NCBI RefSeq assembly: GCF_021568285.1
Contig: NZ_JAKGTQ010000005.1
Location: 174,787 to 238,786, forward strand
Source of the DNA: Rheinheimera sp. UJ63
GTDB lineage: Bacteria; Pseudomonadota; Gammaproteobacteria; Enterobacterales; Alteromonadaceae
Reading direction: 5' to 3'
Length of the DNA: 64,000 nt
Shown here one piece after another: positions 45,696 to 53,631 of the stretch. The position numbers were made by a program, and so were the translations under genes. The notes below the pieces were generated by a model. That model had not been told where the DNA came from and did not search any database. It saw only the letters and a program-made list of their open reading frames with translations. Numbering within the stretch: position 1 is the first letter of the stretch; each line of letters begins with the position of its first letter.

Positions 45696-46530
45696 TACTG
45701 ATTTCCTTACGAATGGCAGCAATAACAGCACCAGGGTTAATCAATTGTGGATAATGCCCAGATGCCGCTAACTCCATAATTTTGGCATTCGGAATATGCT
45801 GCTGAAGATACTCAATAACCTGCACGGGAACAATAATATCTTCAAGACAATACAGAATCGTCACTGGCACTGATACGGCTGGCAATTGCGGCCGAATATC
45901 ACAGTAAAAGGTCACATTGGCAAACTGTAACGAAATTACCGGATCGGAGCGCATAAAGCTGAGTTTCAGCTCATCGACGCTTTTAGCGTCATCTGTTTGC
46001 CCTATTACCTTTGGCGCCAAATAGTTAGACCATTCGAAATAGTTTAACTCCATCATGGCTAGCATACCGGCGATGTCACTGGCTTCAAAGCCACCGAAGT
46101 AAGCTGGAGGGTCATTTAAATAACGTGGCGAAGGACCAATGGCAATGATTTTTTTAAATAATGTAGGCTGCTTTATCGAGGCTAATAGCGCAATCGCACC
46201 ACTAACCGAATGCCCCACAAAAATAATGTTGTTTAACTGTAAGCTTTGGCACAACTGCAGTAAATCATCCGCATAAGCTTGCAAATGGTTATAACGTTTC
46301 TTGTTATAAGCCCCAAGATCTGATTTACCACAGCCAATATAATCAAATAACACCACACGATACTGCGCGTAAAAGGCCGGGGCAACATGCTGCCAAATAT
46401 CTTGATCACAACCAAAACCATGCCCAAACACCAGCGTTTGCTCACCTTCGCCATGAATGGCAATATTGTGTCGACGTATCACCTCAGTTGCGGTTGTTGC
46501 ATTAAAATTGGGCTGCTCTGTCTGAGCCAT
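45685..46530 (-). CDS. RsbQ-like alpha/beta hydrolase (KAI2/D14 relative)
   Basis: Hydrolase of 281 residues very similar to B. subtilis RsbQ along its length: FGHGFGCDQDIWQHVAPAF, VVLFDYIGCGKSDL, IIFVGHSVSGAIALLASI, IGPSPRYLNDPPAYFGGFE. The triad is Ser108 (GHSVSG), Asp231 (CLEDIIVP) and His259 (ASGHYPQ). The spacing 123 and 28 is the same as in RsbQ (96/219/247). RsbQ is the partner of the PAS phosphatase RsbP in energy-stress signalling, and plant KAI2/D14 relatives are small-molecule receptors. Here the gene overlaps a PAS-GGDEF gene, so it probably makes or senses a ligand controlling c-di-GMP. The ligand is unknown. Confidence 0.92.
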   Translation of the reverse strand: MAQTEQPNFNATTATEVIRRHNIAIHGEGEQTLVFGHGFGCDQDIWQHVAPAFYAQYRVVLFDYIGCGKSDLGAYNKKRYNHLQAYADDLLQLCQSLQLNNIIFVGHSVSGAIALLASIKQPTLFKKIIAIGPSPRYLNDPPAYFGGFEASDIAGMLAMMELNYFEWSNYLAPKVIGQTDDAKSVDELKLSFMRSDPVISLQFANVTFYCDIRPQLPAVSVPVTILYCLEDIIVPVQVIEYLQQHIPNAKIMELAASGHYPQLINPGAVIAAIRKEISSEC

Positions 46531-46888
46531 AAAACCTCACTGTTGCACTAGCCGTGGTGCAAATCGCTTTGCATCGTAAACTCCATTTGCTCGTGCACAT
46601 TAATTGATTGCTTTAGCCTAGCTTAACCGTCATGCGCTGTCAGTAGTATCAAGAAAGTACTTACAACATTTTCAGCCTTACCGCGAATAAACACGGATAG
46701 CTCAATCTCTGTTATCACCGCCCTATCTTTACTGCGGCCATGTTAGGCAGCCATTACCGTTATAAAAACAGTAAAAAATGTTAAACTAGCTTGGCCTTTA
46801 TCGGCTCTGACCACGCGCTTCATAAAATGTTTGATTAATCTGGTGATTAATTGGCATGTTATGCTTTTTTGTTCATAGGATAGAACTG
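46531..46888. promoter_or_regulatory. Divergent intergenic region between RsbQ-like and 7TM-GGDEF genes
   Basis: A 358-base gap with no coding frame that I trust. The only clear element is the AGGA (46877-46880) ribosome site of the plus-strand gene. Short AT-rich blocks (46760-46795) could hold its promoter, but no confident -35/-10 pair was found. Confidence 0.35.
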
Positions 46889-48466
46889 ATGTCAGCTAAA
46901 CAAATGTCTGTTTTTACGTTGCTTATTTGGGCATTGCTCCTGGTATTATTGACTCATTCGAGCAGGGCAGTCGCCGCAGAATCATGCTCAGTAGTCTCTC
47001 ACGACTCGCCTAGGGCAGAAGTGTTAACCGCAGCTAAAAAATCCAGCATTAAACTCACCCCAGGCCTTAATCAATTTACTCTGCGATGTCAGCTCAATCA
47101 GCCGGGTGTGTTTTCTTTTCAGCGACATGGTTTAAACCGCTTTAGCTGGCAGCAGGCCGGCATAACGCAATCGCCGATCCCATCAGGTGAAGTGACATTT
47201 CAAATTGATCAAGGCGAGTTTTCGGCGTTACTTAGCATAGATTCCAAATTTGCGCACAACCCACGCTTTCAATGGCAACCGCTGACAGACTTTATGCTGT
47301 CTAGCCAAAAACATAATCTTATTATGGGCTTATTTTACGGTTTAAGTTTTACGTTAATGCTCTATGTGCTGATAATCAGCCGTAAAGTACCTGACAAGGC
47401 GTTAAAACTTTACAGCGCCTACATCTTTTGTATCACCAGTTTTATCCTGCTGCAGGAAGGCCAGTTATTTCTGTATATTGCCAGCCATCTATTAAGAGAA
47501 ATCCATCTCGCCTATTTACTCAGTATTGGTTTAACGGTGGTCAGTGCCACTTGGTTTATGTGCGAAATTTTGAAAGTGAACACTGACTTTCCAAGAACGA
47601 GCCTCATTTTTAAAACCACGTCTCTGATCGTCTTGTTCAGTTGCTTGCTTAGAATGGTCATTGAAAACCATCCGTTGGCCACCGCCGCCGCTATGTTAAT
47701 GAGCTATGGAACCTTGGCATTGGTCGCCGCTATTTTTGCCAGCGCGCTGTGGCAATGGCAACGACGAGTGAGTGAGGCAGGTTTGGTGTTCTGCGCCCTT
47801 AGCATTGTGTTAATTAGCATGATCTTTCGGATTGTATTATTAGACAGCAATATCTTTGTGCAGCGCTATGGTTTCATTATTGCCTTTGCGGTGGAAAGCC
47901 TGATGTTAGCCATAGCCGTGTCACGGCGTATCGGCCGCATTGCTATGGCAAAAGAACGTGCTGAAAACGAAGCGAATATTGATATGTTGTGTAACATATT
48001 AAATCGCCGAGGTTTTAGCTTAAAGGCCCAACATTTAATGGATTATCAACGCCAAAATGGCGGCTTGCTGGGCATTTTTTATATTGATGTTGATCGCTTC
48101 AAACAACTCAATGACACCTATGGCCATCACGCTGGTGACGCAGCCTTAAAAGAGATTGCCCGTTATTTACAAAGCAAAATGCGCATGGAAGACGCCGTAG
48201 CACGCATCGGGGGTGATGAATTTGTTGCCCTGGCCTGCTTTAGATCACAGCAAGAAATCGTTGCCAAACTCGATGAATTACAAAAACATTTTCAGCAATT
48301 TACTATTAGCCTGCATCAGCAAAACTTTTCGGTATCGGCGAGTATTGGTTACGCCATGTTTAGCACCGTGCCCGAAACGCTAGAGGCTCTCTTGGCCGCT
48401 GGAGATGCTGCCATGTATCAAGCAAAATCACAACGCAAAGCGCTGGTTTTAGCCAACACACGCTGA
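46889..48466 (+). CDS. 7TMR-DISM diguanylate cyclase
   Basis: Membrane protein of 525 residues. A signal/anchor segment (LLIWALLLVLLTHSSRAVAA) is followed by a short periplasmic domain (about 30-150), seven hydrophobic helices (about 155-365) of the 7TMR-DISM type, and a GGDEF domain (about 375-520). The RIGGDEF motif and I-site RMED are intact, so c-di-GMP synthesis is expected. The periplasmic part probably binds a small ligand such as a carbohydrate. ATG 46889 is chosen on an AGGA site 8 bases upstream; an upstream TTG is in frame but less likely. A hairpin follows the stop. Confidence 0.9.
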   Translation: MSAKQMSVFTLLIWALLLVLLTHSSRAVAAESCSVVSHDSPRAEVLTAAKKSSIKLTPGLNQFTLRCQLNQPGVFSFQRHGLNRFSWQQAGITQSPIPSGEVTFQIDQGEFSALLSIDSKFAHNPRFQWQPLTDFMLSSQKHNLIMGLFYGLSFTLMLYVLIISRKVPDKALKLYSAYIFCITSFILLQEGQLFLYIASHLLREIHLAYLLSIGLTVVSATWFMCEILKVNTDFPRTSLIFKTTSLIVLFSCLLRMVIENHPLATAAAMLMSYGTLALVAAIFASALWQWQRRVSEAGLVFCALSIVLISMIFRIVLLDSNIFVQRYGFIIAFAVESLMLAIAVSRRIGRIAMAKERAENEANIDMLCNILNRRGFSLKAQHLMDYQRQNGGLLGIFYIDVDRFKQLNDTYGHHAGDAALKEIARYLQSKMRMEDAVARIGGDEFVALACFRSQQEIVAKLDELQKHFQQFTISLHQQNFSVSASIGYAMFSTVPETLEALLAAGDAAMYQAKSQRKALVLANTR

Positions 48467-48515
48467 ACTGGCGTCATAACATTGCGCCAGCCCGCATATA
48501 ATTACCCCTTCTATG

Positions 48516-48552
48516 AGCCGCTGACTCTAATTGCAGCAGCGGCTTAAGCCGC
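48516..48552 (+). terminator. Hairpin and 14-bp palindrome after the 7TM-GGDEF gene
   Basis: AGCCGCTG (48516-48523) pairs with CAGCGGCT (48537-48544). The right arm also belongs to the perfect palindrome GCGGCTTAAGCCGC (48539-48552), so alternative structures are possible. There is no long T tract. Confidence 0.45.
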
Positions 48553-48659
48553 AACTTCTTGAGTGCACTTAACCGACTACCGGTTGGTCACTTGCTGCCA
48601 TGCTAATGCGGTCTATACTTAAACATGTTCGCTTTTCAAAACACAGCAGGATGGACGCC

Positions 48660-49475
48660 ATGCATCGCACCACCTCGGAACGGCTGAAAAGGATCCAACA
48701 GTTTTTAGGCGTGGAGCCTGATGGGGTTTTGGGTGGACAAACCCTTAGCGCCTTAGAAAAACGCTTGCTACCGATTGATGTTCGCCTTGGGCAAGCAACA
48801 AACACTACCGCCACGCCCCCGGCCATTACACAGGGCCTCACCCTCTCTAAAAAGGGTATCGACTTAATTATTCAGCACGAAATTAGCTCTGAGCAGTACT
48901 ATCAGGCCAAACTCATTCACCCCAGTTGGCCCGGCGGTGACTCAGGTATCACCATCGGTATTGGCTATGATTTGGGGTATGCCAGCACGGCGCAATTTGA
49001 ACGCGATTGGTCAGCCCTGCTCCCAACATATGATATCGCTAAATTACGCCGTGTTTGCGGCAGCAAAGCCGCCAGCGCAAAGCGTTTGCTAAGCTCAGTT
49101 CAAACACTGGTTATTCCATTGTCAGCCGCTAAACATGTATTTGTCCATGCATCACTGCCTCTTTATGCCAGTAAAACCCAACTCACCTTTCCTGGTGTCG
49201 AAAAGCTGCATCCCGATGCACAAAGCGCGTTATTGTCTTTGGTCTATAACAGAGGCACCAGCATCAGTGGCGATTCTCGCCGTGAGATGGCGGCAATACA
49301 ACCTTTGGTTCTACGCTATGCCTATCAAGACATCGCTCAACAAATCATCAATATGAAACGATTGTGGCAGGGCCGCGGGCTCGATGGTTTATTACATCGG
49401 CGTGATGATGAAGCAAGGTTGGTCATGCAAGCTGCGCGCAGCTATCAAGCCGATGAATTAGTGCAGGTGGCCTAA
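48660..49475 (+). CDS. Peptidoglycan-binding, pesticin-type lysozyme-like protein
   Basis: Protein of 271 residues without a signal peptide. An N-terminal PG_binding_1 domain (about 3-40, RLKRIQQFLGVEPDGVLGGQTLSALEKRL) precedes a T4/pesticin-type lysozyme domain. Its likely catalytic Glu is E74 in IIQHEISSEQYY, followed by WPGGDSGITIGIGYDLGY, the characteristic acid/Thr loop of the group, and DAQSALLSLVYNRG, equivalent to the phage-lysozyme FNxG helix. It should cut the murein sugar backbone. ATG 48660 (AGGA 8 bases upstream) is preferred to ATG 48651. It heads a tightly packed four-gene operon. Lack of a signal peptide suggests export by an unusual route or release by lysis. Confidence 0.85.
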   Translation: MHRTTSERLKRIQQFLGVEPDGVLGGQTLSALEKRLLPIDVRLGQATNTTATPPAITQGLTLSKKGIDLIIQHEISSEQYYQAKLIHPSWPGGDSGITIGIGYDLGYASTAQFERDWSALLPTYDIAKLRRVCGSKAASAKRLLSSVQTLVIPLSAAKHVFVHASLPLYASKTQLTFPGVEKLHPDAQSALLSLVYNRGTSISGDSRREMAAIQPLVLRYAYQDIAQQIINMKRLWQGRGLDGLLHRRDDEARLVMQAARSYQADELVQVA

Positions 49476-49763
49476 ATGAGTAACAACATGGCACAACTAC
49501 AAAAAATTTATGCGGCATCGCAAGCCAAACACCAGCAATTTACTGAGCAAAGTGGTTTTCAGTGGCAGGAATATTCTGGCTGCATGGTGCTAAGTGCCAA
49601 CACTGAACTGCCGGATGTGCTGCAGTTTCGCTCTCCCTTTAATCCAACAGGCTTTACCCCAGTAATCAACAAGGTTGCATTACCCAAAACCACAGCCTTA
49701 GCAACCTTGCAACAACGCTACGGAACGACCTTTACTCACGCTATCAGTATCTTGTTTTACTAA
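49476..49763 (+). CDS. Hypothetical small protein in the lysozyme operon
   Basis: Protein of 95 residues that I do not recognise, starting at the base after the lysozyme stop codon with an AGGTGG ribosome site. It has no signal or membrane segment. The N-terminal third is helical (MAQLQKIYAASQAKHQQFTEQSG); the rest looks like short beta strands (GCMVLSANTELPDVLQF). The position directly behind a lysozyme suggests an immunity protein, chaperone or inhibitor, but this is inference. Confidence 0.65.
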   Translation: MSNNMAQLQKIYAASQAKHQQFTEQSGFQWQEYSGCMVLSANTELPDVLQFRSPFNPTGFTPVINKVALPKTTALATLQQRYGTTFTHAISILFY

Positions 49764-49785
49764 CTGCTAAAAGAGGCGAACACTT

Positions 49786-50133
49786 ATGTCCACGTTTAAA
49801 AAAGCCATGTCTAATCTCGCAAACGCCGTACAAGACTTATCCAAATTAGATGTCATTACCTTTGAAGGCTCCGTCACACTAGAGGGCAGCGATCCGGAGT
49901 TAGTCCGATTCTCCGATGTCATGGCCAAAGCGAAAGGCAATACCGCGGTTAAAGTCAAAGTACTCGCCAGCACCCAAACCAGTATTGATGGTGATATTGT
50001 CGCTTTTTATGACACAAATATTACCGAGGCGCAGCGTTTAGCCCATGCTGATTTAGTGCAAGCCGGCGCCGAATCGCGTAAAGCCACCATCGATTTTGTG
50101 AAATCCATCGTTGGCGATATCGCAGATCTCTAA
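49786..50133 (+). CDS. Hypothetical small soluble protein in the lysozyme operon
   Basis: Protein of 115 residues that I do not recognise. Helical ends flank a central beta-rich part (VITFEGSVTLEGS, TAVKVKVLASTQTSIDGDIVAFYD). No signal, membrane segment or cysteine is visible. GAGG lies 9 bases before the ATG, and the following gene starts one base after its stop codon. It is mildly acidic at both ends. Its role could be structural or adaptor-like within the four-gene cassette. Confidence 0.65.
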   Translation: MSTFKKAMSNLANAVQDLSKLDVITFEGSVTLEGSDPELVRFSDVMAKAKGNTAVKVKVLASTQTSIDGDIVAFYDTNITEAQRLAHADLVQAGAESRKATIDFVKSIVGDIADL

Positions 50134-50134
50134 T

Positions 50135-51733
50135 ATGGCTGATTCTGCAGCAGATTTTTTAGCGCAATTTGGCATGGGGCTCGATGCTGCCGTTAATGAG
50201 CGACATCTCCCCAACCCCGTTATGGCGGTAAGCAACCCCAATCAAACCGACTCGGCGGCCTATATTCGTGCCGTTAGAGCACGTTTAATTGAGTTAGGTT
50301 ATTTAGCCGAGGGCGACAAGCGGGTTAATCGCAGCAATCACACTTTAGATCCGATCTTGGTAAAGAAAATTAAACAGCTACAACAAGAAGCCGGCATCGA
50401 AGTGGACGGCTGGGCAGGGCCAGAAACGTGGCAGGTGTTGGAGTGTTTAGTGAGCTTTGAAAATCAGCAACAGCCCGCAGATTGGCAACAGGTGTGGGCC
50501 AAGCCATTGGCGCAATTAATTCCTGCCGTCGGCATGCCTAACCTAGCGTTGTTACGGGGTATTTATTGTCGTCTTTACAGTATGGGCTTTTTTAGTGATT
50601 GGGCACAGCATCGTATCCACACCAAAACCATCCTATTGCCACAAGACAACCCCGCTTTCGCTTTGGCCATCGCCCGGTTTGCGCAATTTGCACGGCGTTT
50701 AGGCTTGCTCAGTACGGCATCGTTAACGCTTACCGAGCCACTAGTGCATGCCCTGTACCAACATGATGCTATCGTGGTTAAGCTTGCCGATGCTGCGTTA
50801 TTTGCTCAAGTTACTCACGAGTTTCAGCACAACATTGAGGCCATTAGCCGTATCGAACTATGGCTGCTCGGCTATGATATTACCCCTGGCCAAGACCAAA
50901 CTGAATGGGAAAGACTGCGCGCGAAAAGAAGTGCCAGACCAAGGCGCCAGCTGTCAAAAACAACACTCGCCATTAGTCGTTTTTATCAAGACAATTCGTC
51001 AGAAGCACTTCATGCAAAACCACACAGCAACACTGTAGATGCGCAACTGATGGCTGCTTTTGCTGTTTTAACTCATGAGCCGAGCAAAGACATTTACCTA
51101 GGTAAGCAGCTCAATAATACCGTGCAAAGCATTTTGTCGCACAAACAGCACAAAAAAGAATTTCAGAACCAATTTGCTCGGCTGGCCAACGGTATTTTTG
51201 ATGGCCTCAAGCGAGTGATCCGCTGGTTATTTCGAGCCGTGAAACAACTGCAGCAGTTCACTACAGAATTTATTGCTAATCTCGCGCGCTATATCAGTAG
51301 AAAAGCCCGAAAATTTTATATTGGCGTGGTTAAAGCCATCGATATTGTGCACGCAGGCACCAGTTATTTGCGCAACTCAGTGTATCAGTTTAGCCAACCC
51401 GCCAATTTGCTGTTTAGCCACGACCACGATTTTGACCAATATTGTTTACTCAGCCCTAGCGCTACCCCTGCACAAATCCAGCACCATCTCGTGCAATATC
51501 GTTTTCGCGTTAAGCTTTATGCCGCAAGCTTAAATATTATTAGCCACTTAATGCGTATGGCGCATCGGGTGCTCAAAACCGTAACCACACCCTTTGGTTG
51601 GTTACTGGCATTACTGGCACTGGCTGATTTCGCTAATTCGGCAAAGGCCATAAAACAACAACTCGATAGCATCGCTGATTATCAACTCAGCATCGATATA
51701 AAACAGGCGCTTTTTCAAGCACACATATCCTAA
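50135..51733 (+). CDS. Large PG_binding_1 protein with unknown C-terminal region
   Basis: Protein of 532 residues starting one base after the previous stop (an upstream start within that gene is possible but less likely). A PG_binding_1 domain lies at about 40-110 (AVRARLIELGYLAEGD... KIKQLQQEAGIEVDGWAGPETWQVL). The rest is not recognised: a helical middle (about 110-280), a basic amphipathic stretch (about 345-420, KRVIRWLFRAVKQLQQF, RKARKFYIGVVKAIDIV) and a hydrophobic segment near residue 500 (PFGWLLALLALADF). There is no signal peptide. It may be a membrane-active effector or a surface-linked partner of the lysozyme encoded three genes upstream. Confidence 0.7.
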   Translation: MADSAADFLAQFGMGLDAAVNERHLPNPVMAVSNPNQTDSAAYIRAVRARLIELGYLAEGDKRVNRSNHTLDPILVKKIKQLQQEAGIEVDGWAGPETWQVLECLVSFENQQQPADWQQVWAKPLAQLIPAVGMPNLALLRGIYCRLYSMGFFSDWAQHRIHTKTILLPQDNPAFALAIARFAQFARRLGLLSTASLTLTEPLVHALYQHDAIVVKLADAALFAQVTHEFQHNIEAISRIELWLLGYDITPGQDQTEWERLRAKRSARPRRQLSKTTLAISRFYQDNSSEALHAKPHSNTVDAQLMAAFAVLTHEPSKDIYLGKQLNNTVQSILSHKQHKKEFQNQFARLANGIFDGLKRVIRWLFRAVKQLQQFTTEFIANLARYISRKARKFYIGVVKAIDIVHAGTSYLRNSVYQFSQPANLLFSHDHDFDQYCLLSPSATPAQIQHHLVQYRFRVKLYAASLNIISHLMRMAHRVLKTVTTPFGWLLALLALADFANSAKAIKQQLDSIADYQLSIDIKQALFQAHIS

Positions 51734-51847
51734 ATTCAGCCAAGCCTTAGCCGAAGCCGCCCGCTTAGTTAAGCATGTCAACCACCTCATCAGTGTAATG
51801 ATGCCCCGTTACAGTTTGCCTAATAGGCTCACGGCGGCACTTAGCTG

Positions 51848-51877
51848 TTGAGATCGTGTGAAACAGCGTACTATAAC
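51848..51877 (+). promoter_or_regulatory. Probable sigma-70 promoter of the zinc-finger-like gene
   Basis: -35 TTGAGA (51848-51853), 18-base spacer, -10 TATAAC (51872-51877), 27 bases before the start codon at 51904. Confidence 0.6.
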
Positions 51878-51903
51878 GGCAGTTTTTAACTAGGCGAGCC
51901 TTT

Positions 51904-52701
51904 ATGAGCGAATATCCCGACTACCACCTCCTTGTGCCGACTGAGAGAGCGTCTTTTAATACCTGCTTTTATTGTGGTTGTATTGCCAGTGAATATGACT
52001 TTGCGCCGCCATTAAAATACCGTGATTTCTTTCTCAGCACACAAGAACCTGCTGACTTTGTGAAGATCCCCAGTTGTCGTGAATGCTTTGAGCATTTAAA
52101 AAGCTGTAAAGCGGGGGCATTAGAAGAGCGCCGTGTTTACGCCAAGAAAAAACTGGCGAAAAAATATGAAAAAGCCTTAAATATTTTCGAAATGTGGACA
52201 GAAGAAGAACTCGCTGCGCTGGATTTTAGCTTAAGCCATAGCATTGCTGCGGGCTTAAAACTAGGTTTAGAAACCACCGAAAGGCTTAATTTTCCGGGTT
52301 TTAATTACGAAGCTGCCGGTATTAATCATCAAGTACATTATCACCTTAGCGCCAGCTTTGACGTATTTGGTGAAAGCTATAGCAGCTTTAGAGAAGCGCT
52401 AGACTATGCCAGTAAAGCTTATCGCATTCCCAAGATCACCTTAAAAGAATACTACGCAGAGCACGGCAACAGTTTTGAAAAAGCCATCCACGCGGTACAT
52501 CAAGAAACCGCAGCCAAGGAATTTCAAAAACAACTCACTACACTGTGCCAGCAATTTGCTAAACAACATAAACAATCGGTCATTTTTGTTCATAAACAAG
52601 TTGAGCGGTATTTAACCGAAGATGACACGCTCAGCATTAGCCAAGCGCTTGGCAAACTGTATGACGAGCGTATTCATCCCGCAGCAACACGCAAACGCTA
52701 A
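51904..52701 (+). CDS. Hypothetical protein with CxxC zinc-binding N-terminus (HNH-like)
   Basis: Protein of 265 residues that I do not recognise. Residues about 20-75 contain CFYCGC and PSCRECFEHLKSC, a pair of CxxC motifs that should bind zinc and resemble the start of HNH/zinc-ribbon proteins, although no His-Asn-His core follows. The remaining two thirds are helical and charged, with HYHLSASFDVFGESYSSFREAL and a Lys/Gln-rich helix. There is no signal or membrane segment. It has its own promoter and lies between the lysozyme cassette and lapG. Nucleic-acid binding is a guess from the zinc motif only. Confidence 0.7.
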   Translation: MSEYPDYHLLVPTERASFNTCFYCGCIASEYDFAPPLKYRDFFLSTQEPADFVKIPSCRECFEHLKSCKAGALEERRVYAKKKLAKKYEKALNIFEMWTEEELAALDFSLSHSIAAGLKLGLETTERLNFPGFNYEAAGINHQVHYHLSASFDVFGESYSSFREALDYASKAYRIPKITLKEYYAEHGNSFEKAIHAVHQETAAKEFQKQLTTLCQQFAKQHKQSVIFVHKQVERYLTEDDTLSISQALGKLYDERIHPAATRKR

Positions 52702-52895
52702 GTTCACAGCGTGTGATTAGCCTAGCTTAACGTGTCAAACCCGATGAGCGTGATTTAAGGCTGTCACACTCGTCACAACGGCCTCAGACGGTAACAGGTA
52801 TAACAAAAGAGCAGAGCGCGCTGCAAAAATCCGTTGAGATACAAGTAGTTTTACACTATCTTGGGGCTGGGTTACGAGTACTGAGCGTGTGCTAA

Positions 52896-53597
52896 ATGCC
52901 AGCAAAGGCGATAAAAAAATTCGCAATATCTTTTGGAGGCATGCTGTTTATCGCGGCAGCGTTGCATAACCATGCGCTTGAAACCCCCTTTCTTATTGAT
53001 TTCTCTCAGTTTGATCGTTATCTCGAACAATCTGCTCCAGCGTCAACAACACTGGCTACCTCATCGGCTTGGCAACAAATGTTGCAAGATGCTGCAAACT
53101 TACCGGTTGTTCAGCAACTAGAAACCGTGAATACGTTCTTACATAACACACTCAGTTACGAGTTAGATACCTCGCTCTATCAAGTCGAAGATTACTGGGC
53201 TAGCCCTGCCGAAATATTGGCATCAAGGCGCGGCGACTGCGAAGATTGGGCGATCACCAGTTACATCAGCTTACGCGCTTTAGGGATCCCTGATACACAG
53301 CTTCGCTTAGTCTATGTTCGAGCGCGCGTTGGGGCTGAACACAGCGGCCTCAGTTTAGCGCATATGGTACTGGCTTATTATCCAGATGCCGAAGCTGAAC
53401 CTCTGATTATCGATAGTTTAATTCAAAATATTTTACCCGCATCAGCCAGGCCAGATCTAACGCCAGTATTTAGTTTTAATTCTACTGGGCTTTGGGCGGG
53501 TAGCGGCAATCAAAAATCAAAACACAGTGCGTCGGCGCGGTTATCGCGCTGGCGTGATCTGGTAGCACGATTATCACTGCAGGGCATTTTTTTATGA
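52896..53597 (+). CDS. lapG: Periplasmic adhesin protease LapG (BTLCP family)
   Basis: Cysteine protease of 233 residues with an N-terminal signal (KKFAISFGGMLFIAAALHNHA). The transglutaminase-like triad is C115 (RRGDCEDWA), H156 (LAHMVLAY) and D173 (IIDSL), with spacing close to that of Pseudomonas LapG (135/172/189). It cuts the LapA-type adhesin at the TAAG site in the N-terminal retention domain, releasing it from the surface. LapD, encoded 34 bases downstream, sequesters it when c-di-GMP is high. A substrate with the expected TAAG site is encoded at the right end of the window. Confidence 0.95.
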   Translation: MPAKAIKKFAISFGGMLFIAAALHNHALETPFLIDFSQFDRYLEQSAPASTTLATSSAWQQMLQDAANLPVVQQLETVNTFLHNTLSYELDTSLYQVEDYWASPAEILASRRGDCEDWAITSYISLRALGIPDTQLRLVYVRARVGAEHSGLSLAHMVLAYYPDAEAEPLIIDSLIQNILPASARPDLTPVFSFNSTGLWAGSGNQKSKHSASARLSRWRDLVARLSLQGIFL

Positions 53598-53631
53598 TGC
53601 TGGGCAATATGTGGGTTAAGGAGTTTAGGCT

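Noticed and set aside
48660..51733. Lysozyme cassette as part of a type VI secretion or prophage locus
   Set aside because: No VgrG, PAAR, Hcp, baseplate, capsid, terminase, holin or integrase gene is visible in the window.
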